Of a stretch of DNA of 64,000 bases, positions 55,460 to 63,940 are shown piece by piece. The number at the start of each line of letters is the position of its first letter. Positions within the stretch are counted from its first letter, which is position 1. Made by a program: the position numbers and the translations under genes. The stretch spans positions 93,449-157,448 of the forward strand of contig CATXKN010000004.1 of NCBI GenBank assembly GCA_958370785.1, in the 5' to 3' direction. Under the pieces are notes generated by a model. That model made no database searches. It was not told the DNA's origin and was given only the letters and a program-made list of their open reading frames with translations. This stretch comes from an uncultured Collinsella sp. GTDB lineage: Bacteria > Actinomycetota > Coriobacteriia > Coriobacteriales > Coriobacteriaceae.

Positions 55460-56059
55460 ATGTTCTGGGACAGAGTTGCCGGTGTCTATGACATCTTTGC
55501 CAATTTCATAAATGCAAGGACGCATCGTGCGTTGTGTGAAAAGGTAGCAGGCCTCATCGATCCTGCCGACAACGTGCTGGAATGTGCCTGCGGCACAGGG
55601 CTTTTGAGCCTTGCGATTGCTCCGCGCTGCCACAGCCTTATCGCTACGGACTTTTCCAAGAATATGGTTAAACGCACGGCGAAGAAGTGCGCAGCGTATC
55701 CGAATGTAACGGTGCGGGAGTCGAATATCCTAAAGCTCGATTTTCCTGATGAGAGCTTTGACGTCGTGGTGGCGGGGAATGTGATCCACCTTCTGGACGA
55801 GCCCTGCAAAGCACTTGGTGAACTTGACCGCGTGTGTAAGCTCGGCGGTCAGATAGTTATTCCAACCTATATGAACAAGGATGAAAAAGGCGATGCAGGC
55901 GCCTGGTCAGAAGCCCTCGGGAAAGCCGGAGTGGACTTCAAGCGGGAGTTCACCCTTGCCACATACCAGGCCTTCTTTGCGGAAGCGGGCTACGAAAACG
56001 CAAGTTACACCATGATCGAAGGACGGATTCCCTGCGCACTTGCAGTGATGCGAAAATGA
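55460..56059 (+). CDS. Class I SAM-dependent methyltransferase
   Basis: The 199-residue protein has VLECACGTGLLSLAIAP (motif I) near residue 39, TDFSKNM (motif II) and FDVVVAGNVIHLL (motif IV). The start MFWDRVAGVYD is like that of the methyltransferase at 61620 (FWDRNAGRYD). It is probably cotranscribed with the ATC hydrolase. The substrate is unknown. Confidence 0.85.
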   Translation: MFWDRVAGVYDIFANFINARTHRALCEKVAGLIDPADNVLECACGTGLLSLAIAPRCHSLIATDFSKNMVKRTAKKCAAYPNVTVRESNILKLDFPDESFDVVVAGNVIHLLDEPCKALGELDRVCKLGGQIVIPTYMNKDEKGDAGAWSEALGKAGVDFKREFTLATYQAFFAEAGYENASYTMIEGRIPCALAVMRK

Positions 56060-56062
56060 TGA

Positions 56063-56224
56063 ATGAGCTTTTTCGTTCCCAAAGAGAAAGCGGAGGGAAC
56101 CCTCGAGAGGCTACTCGCACTTGCCGATAGATCCAAGCTTCACGGCGGCCGGTACGCGAGCAACACCGTAATAACCTCGTCGCACGACTTCATCGCGAGG
56201 GTCTTCGAGGCTTGGCTCGGGTAG
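56063..56224 (+). CDS. Small protein or gene remnant, unknown
   Basis: The 53-residue frame (MSFFVPKEKAEGTLERLLAL; ending FIARVFEAWLG) starts four bases after the methyltransferase stop. No ribosome site is clear. The tail looks like the end of a larger protein, so a remnant is possible. Confidence 0.35.
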   Translation: MSFFVPKEKAEGTLERLLALADRSKLHGGRYASNTVITSSHDFIARVFEAWLG

Positions 56225-56350
56225 CCCCTCTTTCCAGCAGCGCGGGTATCACCGTTCACGATCAATGCGCGTGCACCCAAATACCCGCGGAATTGACAAT
56301 GGGGCGTTTAGCTGCAAAATAGTTGCTAGTTAGAAACCCTCGGGTTTGCA

Positions 56351-56386
56351 GGGCAGGATCGTGAAAGCGATTCTGCCCTATTTTTT
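56351..56386 (+). terminator. Rho-independent terminator
   Basis: GGGCAGGATCG pairs with CGATTCTGCCC around tgaaag and is followed by TATTTTTT. It ends the ATC hydrolase/methyltransferase transcript. Confidence 0.9.
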
Positions 56387-56454
56387 CCTCTGCCTGCTCC
56401 AAATCAAGTAGTTCGAAGATAGCCTGTAGGTGTCCTCATGGGCGCCTTTTATCT

Positions 56455-56730
56455 TCAGGGAATCAGTCGTGAGCTAATCATCAGCGAGATCTTCCCCTTC
56501 AGGTAGCCCATCACGCTCGACACGCTGTACTTCGGCGGCATCGCCAGCAGCATGTGGACGTGGCCGGGCATCAGGTGCCCCTCGATGATCCCTATCCCCT
56601 TGTACTAGATCTCCCCATGGTCGGACCTTATTTGGTCGTAGATGACTTTGCGCCTATACTTCGGCGTGAACACGACGTGGTACTTGCACATCCACTTCGT
56701 GTGCGACAGGCTGTAGGCCTTCTGGGCCAT
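56455..56730 (-). pseudogene. tnpA: IS200/IS605 TnpA remnant
   Basis: ATG at 56730 opens MAQKAYSLSHTKWMCKYHVV and FTPKYRRKVIYDQIR, the Y1 transposase N-terminus. A TAG interrupts after DHGEI, where a few codons also appear deleted. The same frame continues YKGIGIIEGHLMPGHVHMLL (HUH motif) and MGYLKGK, and ends at 56455. The C-terminal third, including the catalytic Tyr, is missing. Confidence 0.88.
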
Positions 56731-56799
56731 ACGCCACCACCGCCCTCTCGACTCGGATTCCTTGCGGCCTGAACAATCGCAAGTGTCCGGCGAGGGGGC

Positions 56800-56925
56800 G
56801 GCTTTGTAAAGCCGTTTGGCCCCACCCGCATAGCGGGTGGTTTCTGATGCGGCGCGCTGCGCGCCCCGCACAGGCTAAAGCCTGTAAACCACGAGAGAGG
56901 GCCGGGGCCTATGGCTCCGGCCCTC
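56800..56925. repeat. Cluster of hairpins at the IS200 5' side
   Basis: Successive hairpins are GGCTTT/AAAGCC (56800-56813), CCACCCGC/GCGGGTGG (56822-56840), a GCGGCGCGC/GCGCCCCGC stem, CAGGC/GCCTG (56871-56884) and GAGGGCCGG/CCGGCCCTC (56897-56925). Subterminal hairpins are typical of IS200/IS605 ends; the last may instead terminate the gene at 56951. Confidence 0.6.
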
Positions 56926-56950
56926 CTTCTGGGCGTTTCCCTCGCTCGCA

Positions 56951-57181
56951 CTACCCGGCCGACGGCGCGGTGAACGACAGCTTGTCGTATGCGAAACTGT
57001 AGTTCTTCTTGATCGCATAGAAGGCGACCGACGCCATCAGCGCGGCGACCGCAATGGCGGCCTGCTCCTTCGTTGGGTTGACCTCGAGCGCGTACCCGAT
57101 GGCTTCCCTGACGGTCTTCAGCGCATCCTCGGGCGAGTCGACGAGCTCGGTGGCGGCCTTTGCGATGTTCTTGCTGTCCAT
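56951..57181 (-). CDS. Small membrane protein, unknown
   Basis: The 76-residue protein has an amphipathic N-terminal helix (MDSKNIAKAATELVDSPEDA) and one membrane segment near residues 39-57. GAAAGGA precedes the ATG. It is 24 bases downstream of another tiny membrane gene, so the two form an operon divergent from the WYL regulator. Confidence 0.6.
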   Translation of the reverse strand: MDSKNIAKAATELVDSPEDALKTVREAIGYALEVNPTKEQAAIAVAALMASVAFYAIKKNYSFAYDKLSFTAPSAG

Positions 57182-57205
57182 GGTCGTTCCTTTCGTGGGG
57201 TTAGT

Positions 57206-57376
57206 CTAGGCGAGCAGCTTGAGCGTGAGGGCAATGTGGCATGCCATTCCAGCGAGGAGCGCCACGGTCATGCACGTCACGGCGGCGGCCATCAACCCGA
57301 AGAACCACGTGTCCATGTCGCGGCCACTTCCCGCCTTTTCGAAGTGCTTATCTTCCAAACGGCTCTTGTCGGTCAT
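57206..57376 (-). CDS. 56-residue membrane protein
   Basis: A very strong GAGGAGGAGG site precedes the ATG. The protein has a charged N-terminus (MTDKSRLEDKHFEKAGSGRD) and one long hydrophobic segment (about residues 22-50, FFGLMAAAVTCMTVALLAGM). No family is recognised. Together with the 76-residue protein it has the look of a small holin-like or toxin-like pair, which is speculative. Confidence 0.6.
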   Translation of the reverse strand: MTDKSRLEDKHFEKAGSGRDMDTWFFGLMAAAVTCMTVALLAGMACHIALTLKLLA

Positions 57377-57498
57377 CAGTTCCTCCTCCTCTACGGGTTT
57401 TACTGAGGACAGTTTCTCGAATAAGAGCCCTGCCGTTCGAATGCAGACGCTCTAATGACCTACAATATTTAATGTCATTCAATAGAAACGAGGAAGCC

Positions 57499-58698
57499 AT
57501 GTCGAGGAAGCTGACGGACATTGAGATAGCGGCTTTTCTCGAGAGATGCGGCACGATTGAGAGCGGAACGCGACAGCGCTTGCTGGCAGTCGCGCGCCTG
57601 CTATGCGATTTCACCGACGAGAACGAGGGACTCACCTCGCAGGAAATAGCTCGGGTTCTCTCGCGACTGTCGGGGAGCAATGTGGCCGAAAACTCCGTCC
57701 GCGCCGATCTCGACGCTTTGGCATCATGCAGCCCCTTCGGAGCCGAAGTCATAAAGCCCGGGCGGGGCGAGAAAACCGGGTACCGCTGCGCGGCAAAGCC
57801 CTTTTCATCGCATGACTCTTCGCTCCTGATGGGCATGGTGAGAACGAGCAAGTTCGTCAATGAGGAGCAGCGCGCTCGCCTTTGCGCGAAGCTCGAGGAA
57901 ATCATGTCCGACCGCGAGCTGGAAGAGATGGTCGAATCGATCTTTGTCGATGAGCGCGAAACCCATGAGGGCATGAACGCACTTGCGGCGATGGTCGCCG
58001 CCTCCTCCGCGATTCGCAACAACGAACAGCTCTGCTTCCGTTATCGCCGCCACTTGATGAACGGGGATGAGCTGATTGACTGCCAGATCTCGTCCGAAGA
58101 CCCCGTTTGCCTCGTCTACAGCTTCGGACACTACTATCTTGAGACCTGCGTGACAACTGACGAGGTTCCCGAGGGCGAACCCTTTTTCCGCAGGCTGGAC
58201 CATATGACGAACGCGATGGTATCGGGGAAGAAGCTCCGCAACCCCGGCAGGGTTGACGAGCTTAGGAGAAGGGTGGCCGCCGACGTCCGAGAGCGGATTG
58301 ACATGTACGGCGACGGGACCAGCAGGACGCTTTTCCTCAAAGTCGAGGGGCGTTGCGCCCAATATGCCTACGACAGGTTCGGCCACGACTTGGTTTTTTC
58401 GCACGTCTCCGAGGACGATGCCGGTAATCCCCATGGCTACGCCTGCGTGAGGACGCAGCTGTCTCCAACCCTCTACCGTTGGCTTTTCGGTATGGGAGGA
58501 GGCGTTTTCCTTGCAAAGCCGAAAGGCCTCACCTGGGCCAGGACCTTTCGGGGCCTTTCGTCATGCAGCGCCGATACGCTTCGGCAGTTCGTCGAAGATT
58601 ACGAGGCGGCACACGAGGGCTATATCTCCATGCTTGAAAGCGCTCTGGGAGCCGAGCGAGATGCTATTGCAAAGGGACATGAAACGGCTTGGATTTAA
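57499..58698 (+). CDS. WYL-domain-type transcriptional regulator
   Basis: In this 399-residue protein residues about 1-95 form a DeoR-like helix-turn-helix (LTSQEIARVLSRLSGSNVAENSVRADLDAL). The middle matches WYL layout (LCFRYRRHLMNG, VYSFGHYYLETCV, FFRRLDHMTNAMV), followed by a C-terminal extension. WYL proteins bind nucleotides or ssDNA and often control defence islands. ACGAGGAAG precedes the ATG. Its last 35 bases overlap the end of the convergent 559-residue gene. Confidence 0.8.
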   Translation: MSRKLTDIEIAAFLERCGTIESGTRQRLLAVARLLCDFTDENEGLTSQEIARVLSRLSGSNVAENSVRADLDALASCSPFGAEVIKPGRGEKTGYRCAAKPFSSHDSSLLMGMVRTSKFVNEEQRARLCAKLEEIMSDRELEEMVESIFVDERETHEGMNALAAMVAASSAIRNNEQLCFRYRRHLMNGDELIDCQISSEDPVCLVYSFGHYYLETCVTTDEVPEGEPFFRRLDHMTNAMVSGKKLRNPGRVDELRRRVAADVRERIDMYGDGTSRTLFLKVEGRCAQYAYDRFGHDLVFSHVSEDDAGNPHGYACVRTQLSPTLYRWLFGMGGGVFLAKPKGLTWARTFRGLSSCSADTLRQFVEDYEAAHEGYISMLESALGAERDAIAKGHETAWI

Positions 58699-60343
58699 CG
58701 CCAAAGACGACGTACTCGGTCAGAACCTCTGCAAGGGCATCAGAGGCGCACCTTTCCGAGCGGTACCTTCTGAATAGGCGATCAATGTTTTCCAGCTCTT
58801 CATCCTGCGACAGCCCGCGCAGCGGAGAGTAGTAGTAGGAGTTATGGATGTCGATCCCGTCACCCATTATCGACAGGGCAATGGACCAGAGGTGGGTGTC
58901 GTCATGATGCTCTATAGCGATGAGATGCGCGCTCTCGATTGAGCTGACGGTTAAACCATCGAGTCCCTCATTGAGGGCCTTTGCCATCTCCGCGAGGTCG
59001 TCGGGGCTCGATTCGCCCTGGGCTCTCATGCCGTCAAGATACTTGAGCTGTTCTTCGTCGAGCCGTAGGCCGCCGAGCAGCATGAACATGATGTCAAGAA
59101 CCTCGTCCCTGATTTCCCTAACCTTGCCCAGGTCGTAGAAGTTGGACTTATGGAGCTTCCCATTGCGGGTGTCGTCCATGAACGACCGCAGCCGCCCGAA
59201 CAGGAGCTCGCGAAAGGACTTGTAATCAATCTCAGGATCGTAGATGCGCACGTTGAAGTATTTGTGCTGGTAGCTTGCAAATAGATAGGCAAGCGGGCCC
59301 AACGTTGCCTCTTTGTCCTTCTCCGCCAGGAGGGCTGAGGTGAGCGGGACGGCAGGGTTCCAGGCCTTTACGGCGCCAAACGCCACCTTGTAGTCCCTGT
59401 TCGCCCAAAGCGGAAGAAGGTCGAACATCATCTGCTCTATCGCCTTGATGTAGCCAGCGACCGTCCCGGTCTGCTCGACATTCTCGGAGAGGGTGTTGAG
59501 CCTGTAGCGCCACTCTGACGACAGAAAGCTGACGGCGAAGCTGGCTTGCCCGAAGAGTATTTCGAACAGATCTTTGCGCTGAATGTTGCGCGCCAAGATA
59601 TCGATGTCGCGCTCCGACATCCCTCTTCCCATCAGACGGTACCTGATAAGAGGAAGCTCGATCGCCTCGTAGTCGTGAAGGAGCTCTCGTCTGAAGGAGC
59701 CGAGCTCATGCTCGGTGGGCAGGGCAACAACCGTGAACCCCTGGACAAGTCGACCCTCCGTTCTCACCCTGCCAGCCACGTCGGTCAAACGGTCGGCCCC
59801 TTCCTTTCCGAAAGTCCTCTCGAACCAATCTGTTGCAAAGACGTGCTTGACGCCGCGCGGAGAGAAAGACTCGTACCAGTAGCCGAGACTCTCGCGGAGC
59901 TTGACGTTGGCCTCATCCGCAAGCCATACAAGGTAGACGTCGTCAACCTCCCCGTTCTCCACCAACTCGAACGCCCAGAACATGGAGTTGCTCTTAGTGT
60001 GGTTAAGCGGACTATGGTCGATGCTTGGCCACAGCATGACGCATGCATGCTTCCCCCCGTCCGCAATGTAACCGAAGCCGGCGTTCTTCCATCTTGACGT
60101 GGATGGCAGGTCGAAGGTTTCGATGGAATGCCCAGATGCCAGCTTCCTTGCAAAGTCAGCGAATAGGCCAGGCGCCGCTGCAGCCCAGTTTCGCTGCATC
60201 TGCTTCATGCTTGCGCAATTGCAATCATCGGTTCCAAAAAGGAATCCGCTGTTGAACTCATTGACGCCTGCGAACTTCTTCGATAGCTTGATGTCCGCCA
60301 ACGCCTTGTCCGCGAACTCATCGTACAGAGACTGGCAATCCAT
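58664..60343 (-). CDS. Unrecognised 559-residue protein
   Basis: The protein is soluble, with no signal or membrane helix and a uniform acidic/aromatic composition. An N-terminal alpha/beta region (FGTDDCNCASMKQMQRNW; CVMLWPSIDHSPLNH; VDDVYLVWLADEAN) resembles a nuclease-like or sensor fold only loosely. The C-terminal half is mostly helical. No catalytic motif can be named. It overlaps the WYL gene tail-to-tail. A defence-type effector under WYL control is an inference from context. Confidence 0.65.
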   Translation of the reverse strand: MDCQSLYDEFADKALADIKLSKKFAGVNEFNSGFLFGTDDCNCASMKQMQRNWAAAAPGLFADFARKLASGHSIETFDLPSTSRWKNAGFGYIADGGKHACVMLWPSIDHSPLNHTKSNSMFWAFELVENGEVDDVYLVWLADEANVKLRESLGYWYESFSPRGVKHVFATDWFERTFGKEGADRLTDVAGRVRTEGRLVQGFTVVALPTEHELGSFRRELLHDYEAIELPLIRYRLMGRGMSERDIDILARNIQRKDLFEILFGQASFAVSFLSSEWRYRLNTLSENVEQTGTVAGYIKAIEQMMFDLLPLWANRDYKVAFGAVKAWNPAVPLTSALLAEKDKEATLGPLAYLFASYQHKYFNVRIYDPEIDYKSFRELLFGRLRSFMDDTRNGKLHKSNFYDLGKVREIRDEVLDIMFMLLGGLRLDEEQLKYLDGMRAQGESSPDDLAEMAKALNEGLDGLTVSSIESAHLIAIEHHDDTHLWSIALSIMGDGIDIHNSYYYSPLRGLSQDEELENIDRLFRRYRSERCASDALAEVLTEYVVFGVKSKPFHVPLQ

Positions 60344-60874
60344 TTCCCACCCACTTTCTCGATAACGCCATTATCCCAGAAAGACTATGGGGTGTTCGGG
60401 GTAGAGGAGCTGGCGCCCGGCGAGCTCGACCTCACGCCCGGCTGCATCGACAGGGCCAGGGCCGCGAGGGGCGAGGGGCCGCTGACGGGGTAGGCGTCGG
60501 GCCGGGACATGGGCCGGAGGGCCCGTTGCGCTGAGTCCGGAACGGCTGCGCGGTGGGCTGGCGGAGCATGCGGAGGCGGCATGGGGGCACCGGCCTCCAT
60601 AGCCTCTCCACCTGCGGAAACGGGGCGGTCGCCAGGCGCCGTGAGCTATTACCGCGTTGCGCTAGCTGCGGAAACGCGGGGTACGCTCAGACTGTTGCGT
60701 TGAGATTGAAAATCAACCTGATATCGTAGCGCACCGCAGACGCTGATGGCGATGGCTGTACACGGGTACGGGCGCGCCGCACTTCACAGCTTGTTTTTCA
60801 AGTATTTGGGGCGCACGCGCGGCATTCAAAAATGCGGAGCGACTCCGCATGGCTCGAGACTGAGCCGAGGTGCC
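60344..60874. other. GC-rich gap with gene fragment
   Basis: The frame 60387-60494 (GVFGVEELAPGELDLTPGCI, ending at TAG) has strong GC3 coding bias but no start, so it is probably the C-terminal scrap of a lost gene. Nothing else is recognised. Confidence 0.4.
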
Positions 60875-61054
60875 CTACTTCTCGCCCTCCAGCAACCCCA
60901 CGATGCGGTCGATGTCGACGGCAAAGCGAGGCCTTCCCTCGCGCTCGTAGCGGTCGAGGTATGCCTGGCACTCGGAGACAATGCGCTTGGTGTTGCCGTC
61001 GATGATGCGCTGGAGCGTCTCGTAGTAGTCCCAGGAGATGGATACGATCTTCAT
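60875..61054 (-). CDS. 59-residue conserved-looking small protein
   Basis: ATG at 61054 follows AAGGGGG. The protein reads MKIVSISWDYYETLQRIIDG, then a central YLDRYEREGRPRFAVDIDRI, and ends LLEGEK. Composition and codon use look coding. The layout resembles small antitoxin- or phage-type proteins, but no family is assigned. Confidence 0.55.
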   Translation of the reverse strand: MKIVSISWDYYETLQRIIDGNTKRIVSECQAYLDRYEREGRPRFAVDIDRIVGLLEGEK

Positions 61055-61322
61055 CGGTTACGCCCCCTTCATACGAAGCGGGGCCCGCATCACTGCAGGC
61101 CCCTACAGGTGGGCGATATTCTACGCCTTGCGGCACCCCGTCGCCCACGGAGGCTAAACGTACACGTAAGCCGTACTCTGAAAGCCGCGGCTTCCGGCAA
61201 GTAGTTTATACCACGAAAGGTCGCTTTCAATGCGCATAGCTCGCAAAATAACACTCGCTGGGCCGTCACCCCTAGGCCGTTACCCTCCAATCTTCATTGG
61301 AGTCAGCAGGTCAATTCATATA

Positions 61323-61369
61323 GTTATGGGGGTTTGTCCTGAAGGAAATCAAATTTATACCCCCATAAC
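61323..61369. repeat. 47-bp GTTATGGGGGT palindromic repeat (copy 2)
   Basis: GTTATGGGGGT and ACCCCCATAAC are perfect arms around a 25-base loop, extended by TA on both sides. It is a homologue of 52830-52876, and the loops differ. Confidence 0.85.
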
Positions 61370-61379
61370 TAGGGAATTA

Positions 61380-61396
61380 TCTATTCCCACTCGATG
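61380..61396. other. Att-like sequence (guaA 3'-end type), left copy
   Basis: TCTATTCCCACTCGATG recurs at 63941-63957. On the minus strand it spells ATC GAG TGG GAA TAG, the Ile-Glu-Trp-Glu-stop end typical of GMP synthase genes, where islands often insert. Confidence 0.5.
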
Positions 61397-61544
61397 ACTA
61401 GAGCCCTGGTGTAATTGGCTGGATCACCGTTCCGGGAACCGGTATCGACCTACCTGTCCGTCAAGCTCCTTCTTCAGCTCCAGCCTTGTATCTGACTCGC
61501 GCCGTTATAAGCGAAAACCGAAGAGATGCGTCTTAGCCAAGAGA

Positions 61545-61560
61545 ATAAGGTTAGCCTTAT
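61545..61560. promoter_or_regulatory. DtxR/IdeR-type iron-box-like palindrome
   Basis: ATAAGGTTAGCCTTAT is a near-perfect 16-bp palindrome resembling the DtxR consensus core GGTTAGSCTAACC. A TATAGT at 61582-61587 could be the -10, which would put the box over the -35 region of the methyltransferase operon. Confidence 0.5.
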
Positions 61561-61619
61561 CTTACTGTATGATTCGTGTGTTATAGTTAGATGGCTCTAA
61601 CTGTTTGGGGGCGATAGCC

Positions 61620-62249
61620 ATGCACGAACGCAAGGGCTTCTGGGACAGGAATGCCGGTCGGTACGACCGTTTCATGCGAAAGGACCGGGCGGCGTATGAG
61701 AAGATGTATGGGCTGATCAGGCCGGTGGTGAAAGCAAAGACCGTGCTGGAGGTTGCCACCGGCACGGGGCTTATCGCAAAGAGCATCGTGGATGCGGCGG
61801 CGCACATCGAGGCTACGGACGCTTCTGCAAAGATGATCCTTGAAGCAAAGCGGGACAATCAATCCGCAAAGCTGCACTTTTCCGTACAAGATATGTTCCG
61901 TCTGCCCTATGCACAGAAGTCCTTCGAAGTGGTGGTCGCGTCCAACGCGCTTCACATAGTGCCGCATCCGGAAAAGGCCCTGCAAGAAATCAGGCGGGTG
62001 CTGAAGGACGACGGCGTGCTCATCGCGCCAACCTTCACCCACGCGGGAAACTCGGTTTCCGGCAAGGTAAAAGCCTTTTTCATGAGTATGGCGGGATTCC
62101 CCCTCCACAGCAGGTGGACAAGCGAGGAATACCTGTGTTTCCTGCGTCAAAACGGCTGGGCGGTGCAGAAAAGCGCGGTGCTGAAGGCCTCGTTCCCGTT
62201 GACCTATGCGGAATGCACGAAATCGGAGGGGCCAGATGTCGTTCTTTGA
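61620..62249 (+). CDS. Class I SAM-dependent methyltransferase
   Basis: The 209-residue protein has FWDRNAGRYDRFMRK at the start, motif I VLEVATGTGLIAKSI near residue 42, ATDASAKM and VVVASNALHIV. The G-rich GGGGGCG lies about eight bases before the ATG. First gene of the block; it overlaps the next gene by 14 bases. Confidence 0.85.
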   Translation: MHERKGFWDRNAGRYDRFMRKDRAAYEKMYGLIRPVVKAKTVLEVATGTGLIAKSIVDAAAHIEATDASAKMILEAKRDNQSAKLHFSVQDMFRLPYAQKSFEVVVASNALHIVPHPEKALQEIRRVLKDDGVLIAPTFTHAGNSVSGKVKAFFMSMAGFPLHSRWTSEEYLCFLRQNGWAVQKSAVLKASFPLTYAECTKSEGPDVVL

Positions 62250-62841
62250 AAACACCCGCAAGCCCGTGGGCCTCGGCGGAAAACTTATGGTTGCCATGAT
62301 GAATCTGGGCCACAGCCCTGTGGCGCGGTGGGGACTTCGATTTTTACGACTTGCGCCAAATGCCAAGGTGCTGGATTGCGGCTGCGGCGGCGGGGCGAAC
62401 ATAAAACGACTGCTGAAAAAATGCCCGCATGGCGTCGTCAAGGGCATCGACTATTCGCCCGTCAGCGTGGAGAAGGCTAGAAAGCTCAACCGAATTGCAA
62501 TTCAGGAGGGGCGTTGCGCCGTTCTGCAAGGCAGTGTGGCGGATATGGCGTTTGAGGATAGCTGTTTCGATGCTGCCACGGCCTTTGAGACCGTCTATTT
62601 CTGGCCTGATTTGCCCCGATGCTTCCGTGAGGTCTGGCGGACGCTGAAGCCGGGCGGGACAATTCTTATCTGCAACGAGAGCAATGGCGATACGGACAAG
62701 GACGAGAGGTGGACGCAGATCATCGGCGGCATGACCATCTACAAGGACATTGAATTAAAGGCGTGTCTGGAGCAGGCGGGTTTTCACGAGGTGCAGATAC
62801 GCAAAAAGAAAAAGTGGCTCTGCGTCACGGCGCGGAAGTAA
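62236..62841 (+). CDS. Class I SAM-dependent methyltransferase
   Basis: The 201-residue protein has MSFFENTRKPVGLGGKLMVA, then motif I VLDCGCGGGANIKRLL, GIDYSPVSVEKA and ATAFETVYFW. GGAGGGG precedes the ATG inside the previous gene. It belongs to the UbiE-like small-molecule methyltransferases, and the substrate is unknown. Confidence 0.85.
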   Translation: MSFFENTRKPVGLGGKLMVAMMNLGHSPVARWGLRFLRLAPNAKVLDCGCGGGANIKRLLKKCPHGVVKGIDYSPVSVEKARKLNRIAIQEGRCAVLQGSVADMAFEDSCFDAATAFETVYFWPDLPRCFREVWRTLKPGGTILICNESNGDTDKDERWTQIIGGMTIYKDIELKACLEQAGFHEVQIRKKKKWLCVTARK

Positions 62842-62956
62842 GGGCATCAAGCACGGGCATTTTTGCATCCATCCTGCACATGGCGATAGGCATGACGGTC
62901 ATAGCGGCTGTGCTGGCGGCAATTATGACAGTTTTTATTCACTGAGGAAGAAACCT

Positions 62957-63787
62957 ATGAAATGTAAAATTGAGAAAAACACCGTGCAGGAGACGCTGAT
63001 CCTCCCGCTGTATTCCCGGAAGCTGTGTACGGAGCTGTACCCGAACCTTTACAGGGATGAAACAGCGGTTCGTCTGCTCGACCAGATCGATTACGACTTT
63101 TCAGAGGCAGAGAAAAACTCCCGCAGCCTGATGCAGCGCTTTGGTGCGCTCGAGGTGGCCACACGGCAGAGTGATCTTGCTTTCGAGGTGCGGGATTACC
63201 TGAAAGGCCACCCCAATGCGGCGGTGGTCAATCTGGGCTGCGGGCTGGACAACACCGGCAGAACCTGCGACAACGGTAGATGCAAGATCTACAATCTGGA
63301 CTTCCCGGATGTGATTGCCTTGCGGCAGCAGCTACTGCCCGCCGGGGATCGAGAACAAAATATCCCCTGCGACCTGAAAGACACCGCATGGTTTAGCAAA
63401 ATCGATGCCTCCGGCGGGGCGGTGTTCTTTGCCTCCGGGGTGTTCTATTACTTTCTGACCCAACAGGTCCAGGAACTGGTGCGGGGGATGGCGAGCGCTT
63501 TCCCCGGCAGTGTGCTGGTCTTTGATGCTGCCAATCGGACGGCGGTAAAGATGATCGCAAAAACATGGCTTAAGACTGCAAAAATCAAGGATGTGGGGGC
63601 ATATTTTGCGGTTTCGGATGCCGCCAAGGAAATCGGCACGTGGGACAGCCGTCTGCAGGTCACAAGTCGCGGCTATATGCTGGGCTACAACGATTTGAGG
63701 GACCCTTCTGTCAGCGGCTTTTTCCGGTTTCTCGCAAGGGTCGGTGACAACGGGATGAAAATGCAAATCGTGAAAATAAGATTTTGA
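62957..63787 (+). CDS. LCMT/polyketide-O-methyltransferase-like enzyme
   Basis: The 276-residue protein has TLILPLYSRKLCTELYPNLY, VVNLGCGLDNTGRTCDNGRC (LCM-family motif I variant) and YNLDFPDVIALR. This is the Ppm1/Tcm carboxyl- or O-methyltransferase family. GAGGAAG precedes the ATG. Third member of the block; the 115-base gap before it holds a short TM-like frame (62879-62945) that may be a remnant. Confidence 0.82.
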   Translation: MKCKIEKNTVQETLILPLYSRKLCTELYPNLYRDETAVRLLDQIDYDFSEAEKNSRSLMQRFGALEVATRQSDLAFEVRDYLKGHPNAAVVNLGCGLDNTGRTCDNGRCKIYNLDFPDVIALRQQLLPAGDREQNIPCDLKDTAWFSKIDASGGAVFFASGVFYYFLTQQVQELVRGMASAFPGSVLVFDAANRTAVKMIAKTWLKTAKIKDVGAYFAVSDAAKEIGTWDSRLQVTSRGYMLGYNDLRDPSVSGFFRFLARVGDNGMKMQIVKIRF

Positions 63788-63796
63788 GAGACAAAA

Positions 63797-63913
63797 ATGA
63801 AGCGCACTCACTTTGACGTTGAAGAAGACGGCTTTTACGACACATATTGGGCGCGCAAGGGCACACATACAGCAGCGGGCACGGATTCGATTGAAACCGT
63901 GCCCGCTATCTAA
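63797..63913 (+). CDS. Short 5' gene fragment
   Basis: The 38-residue frame starts MKRTHFDVEEDGFYDTYWAR nine bases after the third methyltransferase and then runs through a hairpin. The first about 22 residues look like a real gene start, so this is probably the truncated first part of a further operon gene. Confidence 0.4.
   Translation: MKRTHFDVEEDGFYDTYWARKGTHTAAGTDSIETVPAI
63875..63906 (+). terminator. Terminator-like hairpin
   Basis: GCGGGCACGG pairs perfectly with CCGTGCCCGC around a 12-base loop. There is no long T-run, but the following DNA is AT-rich. Confidence 0.6.
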
Positions 63914-63940
63914 TACTAAATTATTTTATCGAACGTCTGT

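Larger units (their letters stand above)
61055..61619. other. Junction region before the methyltransferase block
   Basis: No gene is seen. It holds a GGGGCC/GGCCCC hairpin near 61079-61104, the 47-bp palindrome at 61323, the att-like sequence at 61380 and an iron-box-like palindrome at 61545. Confidence 0.6.

Noticed and set aside
62879..62945. 21-residue hydrophobic peptide between methyltransferases
   Set aside because: There is no clear ribosome site, and it may be the end of a frame overlapping the previous gene. Kept only as a remark.
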